From the NCBI RefSeq assembly GCF_914767665.1, contig NC_059503.1, forward strand, positions 20,460,001 to 20,524,000: a stretch of 64,000 nt of DNA. The letters run 5' to 3'. The translations under genes and the position numbers were made by a program. This DNA comes from Harmonia axyridis (taxonomy: Eukaryota > Arthropoda > Insecta > Coleoptera > Coccinellidae). The notes beneath the pieces were generated by a model. It was not told the DNA's origin. It did not search any database and saw nothing but the letters and a program-made list of their open reading frames with translations. Below, piece after piece: positions 56,848-64,000 of this stretch. Numbering within the stretch: position 1 is the first letter of the stretch; every line of letters starts with the position of its first letter.

Positions 56848-57078
56848 CATGGGCGCCCGCAGGGGGGGGCCAGGGGGGGCCCCCCCTGAGATTTTGATTG
56901 CCTCATTTTTCAGCAGAACACCCTCAATATTACTTTCTCAATCCAAAGGGCATGGAAAAAAGGAAAGTTATGGATTCTCAACAATTTTCCGGTTTTCAAT
57001 GACAATCATGGACGTCTTATCGTTTTTCAATAATTTTCATTTTGCCCCCCCTGAGAAAAATTTCTGCGGGCGCCCATG
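56848..57078. mobile_element. MITE with GGGCGCCC termini
   Basis: 231 nt bounded by perfect 15-bp inverted repeats, CATGGGCGCCCGCAG and CTGCGGGCGCCCATG. Next to the left end is a run of G then C that can form its own hairpin; CCCCCCTGAG recurs inverted near the right end. Non-coding; superfamily unknown. Confidence 0.85.
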
Positions 57079-60000
57079 AATTTACCTACAGGGCATTAAT
57101 AACGTCTTCATATAAGCTAAGATATCGATTTTTAACTAAACTTTGAGAATATTCATTTGTGAACATGAAGTGTTATACAAATGATTAACAGTGGAACATA
57201 TAATTCAATTTATCCAAATTTGCATTTCCTCGTCCCAATCAAATTCTCGTGTTTGGTGAATTTGTATTCAGGGATTTTGTGAGAAAAATCAAGTAAGTAG
57301 TTAATGTGCGAAAAAAACTCGTTTGAAGTTGTTGATTATTTTGATATAGTTATCTATATTACAAATAAAAAAAAATAAAAATAATAACAGATTGATAACC
57401 AATTTAAAAGATTCAACACCCTGTACCTCTGGAAGAAAGCAGTTCTGGTGAAAAAATGCATGTGAAAGTGTCATTATTTTTTTTGGTTGAATATTCAGTT
57501 CTGGATTTTTTTTATGGAAATATCGGCATCGACAGCTTGGTCATCAGCTGTTTAGTTTATAGCATATACATATACAGTTTAAAAAAATGAAAATACGTAT
57601 AAACTCTCTTATTATTATTATTATCACATGTAAAAGTTAAAATAATTGTTAATGTAAAAATATTATAAAAGTAAAATAATTATAAAGTAAAACGCGAGGT
57701 CAAAAAAACTTGAATGGACACACGCAGAAAATCCGATATACAGTTGTTATTAGGTCTAGTATTCGGGATTGCAAAATCAATTTCTGCCGAACAAATTTTC
57801 CATTACTAATATGTTTGTAATCATAAAAGCGTAATAATTTCTTCAAAACGGTCAGTTTTTCCGGATTCAAACAAATATACATTTTTTCATCGAAATTGAA
57901 TTGGTAATACGAAACATGTATACTTTTTTTGATTTTACCATCGGCGTGAATAATAGGGGAGGAAAGGGACCATGATGCTCTTCTTGAACGCTACTGGTGG
58001 CAACTGAAAATGTGATTTTTTTTTTCGGAATTATGCACCTATTGAACACAAAACATTCTTTCAAATTGTGGAAACTGTGGAAGATATGAATGAAAATTAC
58101 ATTTAATTTTTTATATTCACCACCCTACACCACCCTACAACTAACGATATTTGAGAAAAGGAATATTAGGAGATTCTTTCTTATCCGAATCTCTTATTTC
58201 AATTTGACACCATAGTTGCAGGACCCCCTGTATTTCAAATTGAAGCAATTCATGAGAAAATATTTTGACTTTGCACGAGCTAATTTCTTTCACTTGACAT
58301 CTGTGTTTTGGGGATATTCTTGCTTACTTGCAAGTTATTGCCGGAACCGTTTGTACTAGAGGCCTAAAAGTACGTACATTCTAATCACTATTCCAGCCAA
58401 TATGATATAAAAACCAATAAATGTGAATTATGTCTATGTATATTATTACCAATAACCAATTGTGTACGTACTAATAAAAATCGATCTATTCACCTAAAAA
58501 CTGGGATATTAATCATTTATAATTCATAATAATGTCTTATGTTCCCGGATTCCAAACATGAATTATCCAAGTTGAAACAGAATTATTGGAATGAGTAAAT
58601 CGACCCCAATCTTCGAACCAGCAACTTTTAATGTGCTTAATCGAGTGAAGGGCAATTCGAGAAATATCAAATTCCCTTCTTTCAACCAATTTATTAAGGG
58701 GATCTCTAGCAAAAAGATGATCTCGAGCAGTAGTTTGCAATTTATGCCGACCAGTCAGAAGAAAACAAAAACATTGACAAAAACCAGAATAATCCCACGC
58801 TGCTTCAGGATTGGGAACTTTGTCTCCGAATTATCACAACGCGGCGGTTAGCGAAGTTCTGTCGAATATTTATTGCGATTCCAATGTTGGATAACTCTTC
58901 TGATTGCCCCGTTTGATGTAACCGACAAGTCGCGAGGCACGCAGCTAAAGATCGGGAGTGAATTGAGGAAATCTAATCGGCAACTGGATCATCTGATGAT
59001 GACGAATTGGATAAACACTTTTCCAGTTAAAATTAATATGAAATCAGAATAATTGAACAATAAAATAGAAATATCGGGAATTTAGATGAATTTCATTGCG
59101 TTATCCATATCTATGGTGTTCCTAAATTTGAGGTACAAAAGAAAATGAGAGATTAATTGGATAATTGTAAGAAAAGAGTACTATAAACTTGGCCCCGGAA
59201 ACGCTTTCTTTTCGAGATATAGGGTGTTTCTTGTAGTCCAATTTTTTTTTATGATAACATCAGTTTAGCGAATATTTATTAATCTTAACATCAAATGGGG
59301 TAAAGAAGTTATAAAACTTATAATTAATTCACTTATCACAGCTTACTAACGGGATTTTTATAATGATTTGGATTATCCTGAATAATACTAGAGAATTGTT
59401 TGAATTTTTTCCTTAAAATCGATAGCAGATACGACGAAACTACTAATAACCAAAAGGTGCGGTACTGGGCCAAAGTTCCCTTTTACATTTTTCTAAACTA
59501 CCAGAACTCTGATGATTTACATTCAAAATTATTTCATCACGTGATGAAATCTTCAAATTGGAATATCTAAGCCAAATTGAAGTTAAATATCTTGAGGAGA
59601 GAAGGTGCTATGAGAATTGAATTGTAATGATTCTATTCGAAAATAGCAAACAGAATAATTACCAGTTCATCGAGATAAGGATTGAAGCAATTCAATTCAT
59701 AAAACTTTTTTTAAGGATGATTCTCTTTTTGAAATAAATAATATAGGCACTAGCAAAATACTTAAATCAAAAAGGTCCCAACAAAAAATCACATCACATG
59801 AGTAAAATGATGTTTTTAAAATGAAATATGTGAGGTCAAACATTATAGGGATAGTAAGGTACAGGCTATTGAGTTAACAAAAGAAATTTTATAGTCTCAT
59901 CTATTATATGAAATTATCTTGGAAAATATTTACCTTGACTAAACAGACGAACATCTTCGTCCTGGGGGAGCATAAGCGATTACTGAGATTTATTTCCTAA

Positions 60001-61667
60001 TTTTTCCTAAGAAATTTTGTCGAGTTAGTCTCTTACTATTAAATTAACGTGTAAAGAATTGGAAATAAAAATAAACGAGAAAACTACTTAGTGCCGGGAG
60101 TGCGATCATTAAAACGCCTATTGCGCCTTTGGAGACCAAAGAAAAGAAGGCTATATGAGACGTGATTTATTATTCATTAGTGTATATAAGATGTGATTCA
60201 TCATGATGCCATTGTTGTGGTTAGTTTATCTAGATGAGGGGTTCAGATAAATATGATCGATCTTCCTGAAGTGTACGATGAATATTCAGGTGATTTGTTT
60301 TTATTTCCACTATATAGTGGTAGATTCTGAAATGTTCAATTAAATGCCATCTGAAAACGCTATTATACACTACGCCAATTTTTAAACTTTCATCCATCAC
60401 TAATTTGAAAAATTAATTTTTTTAGATTTCTGTGGATAGTATTAAGTATTTTCTTTGTAGTCGGTTATAACGCAACTGGTATATTCTATGAAAATAATTC
60501 AAAGACCTTTTTTGAGGAAAGGTCTGTTGATTTCAGAAATGAATTTTTCCGAAAAAAAGGAAATGGTGTAGATTTTCAATAAGAAAAGGATCATCTGATC
60601 TCCATATCTACGCCACTGGATAAATTTAGCAGGAGACACTTACCTAATTCGATACATTACATCATCAAGACTTTAATACCTGAAAACTAAAATAATGAAT
60701 GAAATAAAACTAGAGTTATAAGTAAAACACATATTCATTTTCAAACTCTAAAACCCTGTAACTCGAAAACGAAGCTCCTATGTTCATGGGAATTTTTTCC
60801 ATGAAAAAAGTTGTTCTATTCGATTACAAAGTTATTGCACTAACATTTGGACCACCCTCTATATGAATTAGTATTCATTATATACGTTGAAATCTTCTAA
60901 CGAAATTGATATATTTGGATTGTATAAAGAGAATCGAGTTTTCTCTTTCTTTTGGTAATTAATTAATTCCATCATTTTTCCATTTCATATGATTCATGAA
61001 ATTCCAAATGAAGAGGCCATTTTGATAAGAGTTGAAGTAATAATTACTCCACTGACGCAATGTTTGTGACCACTTCTGATGCCTAAAAATTAGAAAGATT
61101 CAGACATCATAACAACATGAACAGAGTGCTATATGTTCGAGGAATGAGCTCTCAAAAACCGGAATATTAATTCACAAAATCGTATTTCATAACCAACGTT
61201 TGTAATCTTGAAGGAATATGTCCACTTCCAAACATAATATGATTTCCCCAATTCAATCCATGGATCAAGTCGCGAGATATTGAATTTTGGAGCAAAATTT
61301 TCAACAGGATTAACTTTGTTCAGAACATATGTTTTGTTGTACTTTTATTATATTTGTTTCATCTGAACTCATTGGTAGTTATTTTTGGAGTTTATGGCTT
61401 TTATATTGTTCCCCCCAAGAACAAATATATACTTTATTGAAACTGTTTTTCGTTTTATTTTTTGCTTCAATAAACTTATTTATTTATTCATCTATTCGCT
61501 CAACATTTGACACGAATATCCCAAATGAATTTGAAGGGTACAAAGAGCTCAGATTTCGATTTTTCATACCCAGACATGCGTCCTGTTTCGAAGTTACATC
61601 CTACCCCAACATGCCCGAACGAAGAAAGTTTATTGTAACCCCCGTGCTCAACTGGAATAAGAATTAA
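57079..61667. other. Mostly unassigned DNA
   Basis: No gene recognised. Notable points are CACCCTGTA-type ends near 57417 and 58225, a perfect 20-bp palindrome at 59531-59550, a GCGCC-family half-site at 60120-60138, and a possible LINE 3' tail at about 61440-61495 (AATAAACTTATTTATTTATT). Confidence 0.4.
59531..59550. repeat. Perfect 20-bp palindrome with an E-box core
   Basis: ATTTCATCACGTGATGAAAT is self-complementary and centred on CACGTG. Confidence 0.9.
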
Positions 61668-62138
61668 CAAATCAATGCACCTGTATCAAAAAAGCCGGCT
61701 GCAGCAGTAGGTATTCAGGTCAGTACCCTGACAGGTCATGACGCCGACGCCCTGATCACAGCCCGGTCATATTCTACTACGAGCAAAAGTTTCAAACAAC
61801 CCCCGATCCAACCGCTCCTCGACGGCTTACTACGCTACGCGTGGGGGGAACTACATCAACACGTAAGGGAGGAATTCACCCTCCCGCAGATATCACCTGG
61901 AGGCTACTACAACTCTGACGAATCCAGCGAAATGCTACGTCGGACTTTCGTGTCGATGCACTCTGCTATCCTCCTGATTTCTTATTCATTTTACGCCTCC
62001 GTACCATTTGCCCGATGTAATTTTCCTCCTCGACGATTTGGTTCTGGGATACTTTGGCGGCTTCATTCGGAAAAATTATCATGGGATATACGGAATTGGC
62101 ACAGATGCCTCTCGATAGATTATACAGCGTATGAGTGA
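61668..62138 (+). other. GC-richer open stretch, unrecognised
   Basis: The plus-strand frame is open for about 156 codons with no early ATG. The part at 61690-61930 is clearly richer in G and C than its surroundings. The product (SLLDGLLRYAWGE-like region, GGYYNSDESSEMLRRTF) matches nothing I know. An acceptor-like TATTCAG precedes 61719. It could be an unknown exon, a domesticated fragment or part of a transposon. Confidence 0.3.
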
Positions 62139-64000
62139 GTAAGTGCGATATACTTAAGAGGGTGATTCTACATAAAAAATAATAACAGTTTGCTATATAA
62201 CTTACATTCGCAAATGATTCATATTCCAAGAAAATGGAGTTGAAGTTTCTCAAAAAATTCTCTCAATTTTTCAAATAGAAAAATGTTACGCCAGTAAGAT
62301 ATTTCGAACTAAAATTCGTTCAAGTTGCAACAAAAAATCAAATCGTTTTTAAGCAGAATTTTATATTTTACATCATCAAGAACTATCTAATACTTGATAG
62401 TATATTAAAAAAATTACAAAATATTCACGCGTATTTTTCATGTCTGATGTTTTTGCGCCACATACGGTAAAAAGGCATGAGAGATTTTTTATAACAAATT
62501 AAACAAGCAATTCAAAAATGATATTTAGTTTGAAATAACTCAATAGCGTATATTTCTTTCAATTTTACTCGAACTAATCCATAAAAACATTTATGCAGTT
62601 GTTTATTTGATCTTCGGTTTGATCTTATGAAAAGAGAGTTGAAAATAATATTTACGCGATTGTAATGAACTCGATTATCTTTCTGATAATAGCTCTTATT
62701 GTCATATCATTAATGTTATTATGTTGCTCTACTGTGATTTTCTATATTCTTTACCTGTTATATAGCAAGGAACATTATCAACTATGATGACATGATCATT
62801 GCACAAAATTAGAAGCACACGAAAGTTTTTTTTAGATTATGTTCAGCTTGAATATAAGACAAACTAGTAATAGGTAACATTGATGAAATAAATCGTAAAA
62901 TGAAGTAGAAATCATATTGGTGAAACTCACCTAGTCCTTTTCGTATTCCACCTAAAATCTTTCCTTCTATTGTTTGGCGGTTTTTAGGATGTGAAAATCA
63001 TTTTCTTCAGAACTGAACGTATCACTAACGACTGGAGGAATAGATTTGAGTGCAAAATATTCATCTTCAGTTTTTTTTAAATGTGACTGAATTTTGACAA
63101 ACGTCATCGTCAAAATCGTTAAAAACATCTCTCATTTTCTCGATGACAGTGGAATCCTTAGGCGATGTTTGATTTGATTTTCTCGAATGGCACTCAATAA
63201 CTCCTCAAATCAATTCTACTGATGAGATGTGAAAGATGAATACAACTCTCACCAATAATAATTGCCATACGGCAGCACGTGTACTATTTCGAGCAATGAA
63301 TGTGAACAAATCGACACATACTATTTCGATAGACAATCAACTTGTATACTGAAATTTAATCAAAAACACTGGTAACGCAATAAATTCTCTGGTCCCCAAA
63401 ACATTTCTGGAAACTTCGAAAACCCTTATATGATATTCTGTCAAACTTCCAGTGATTAAAAAAAATAAGTCACAAAACGAACTGAAACCGAATAAAAATG
63501 ATCATTTCATTAATCCCCTTAGGGAATGCATTGGTCTATGCGAATAATAAGAAAGATAATTGAAAGGTGATAGATGTAATCAAATTGGCAGCCGGAAAGA
63601 ACGTGGACTATTTTAGCCAATAGAAACAATCAAATTGACACATTCTGGTTCCAGAGACGTCATTTATTCATGTGGAGATGCACGGTTCCAAAACGTTAGG
63701 AATTTGGTTTTTTAAAATCGGTTCTCATTTGTGAATACTGGGATAAATTCAAAAACAATTTATGTAAGAAATATATTATTTTTCAAGAATTCTCTAAAGT
63801 TCATACAACTGTAGGTATGGAGAACAATACAGAATAATGTTAAATGAATTATTTTCCTGGTGTTGGTTGAAAATAATCTGGAGGATCATATTGGAAAAAA
63901 TACTACTGATTCTAAAAAATGTGAATTAAATCTTACATAGCTAAAGAAAAATTGTTCAGTAGCCTAATAACATGTGTCAAACTTATTATTGCAATGATTA
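62139..64000. other. No recognised content
   Basis: AT-rich DNA to the end of the window; no element ends, RNA genes or coding similarity supported. Confidence 0.35.

Overview
The window is AT-rich, intron-rich animal DNA dense in decayed transposons. An insect, quite possibly a beetle, is the best guess. The evidence is a cadherin of the insect Cad87A/Cad88C/Cad89D type, a GPCR exon that reads like the SIFamide receptor (an arthropod neuropeptide receptor), and several mariner/Tc1 and LINE families typical of insect genomes. No bacterial, CRISPR or operon-like features are present.

Region 1 (1-30.6 kb) holds the 3' part of one large plus-strand cadherin gene. Nineteen exons between 216 and 30046 join in a single frame through every splice junction and give 1,663 residues. 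These are part of one extracellular cadherin (EC) repeat, eleven further EC repeats, a membrane-proximal module like that of the protocadherin-15/Cad99C group, one transmembrane helix and a Ser/Arg-rich cytoplasmic tail of about 206 residues. The N-terminus lies upstream of the window. Its introns carry a nearly intact CR1-like LINE (1128-5232), a dead mariner that fills almost a whole intron (5900-7160), a foldback element (8391-9067), a Tc1-like element (19703-20829), a short foldback repeat (21847-21975) and copies of an unnamed dispersed repeat.

Region 2 (30.6-34.4 kb) is intergenic. It has the C-terminal half of a mariner transposase (30660-31228, plus strand) and a second copy of the intronic mariner (33052-34309). 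That copy contains two back-to-back perfect-looking hairpins, which read as the scar of fold-back break repair.

Region 3 (34.6-64 kb) starts with the first coding exon of a neuropeptide GPCR (34878-35397, TM1-TM2, SIFamide-receptor-like). No later exon was recognised, so the remaining 28 kb is either a very long intron or mostly unrelated DNA. It holds LINE fragments (38180-38710, 45712-46360, 51610-52460), transposase relics (39711-40410, 49229-50574), a tRNA-headed SINE (47842-48030), a nested pair of giant foldback elements (53788-55493), a GC-rich MITE (56848-57078), two tandem duplications and a GA microsatellite.

The two host genes have no evident functional link. One is an adhesion protein of the cell surface and the other a neuropeptide receptor. 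Most of the remaining structure comes from transposable elements and their deletion, nesting and repair.
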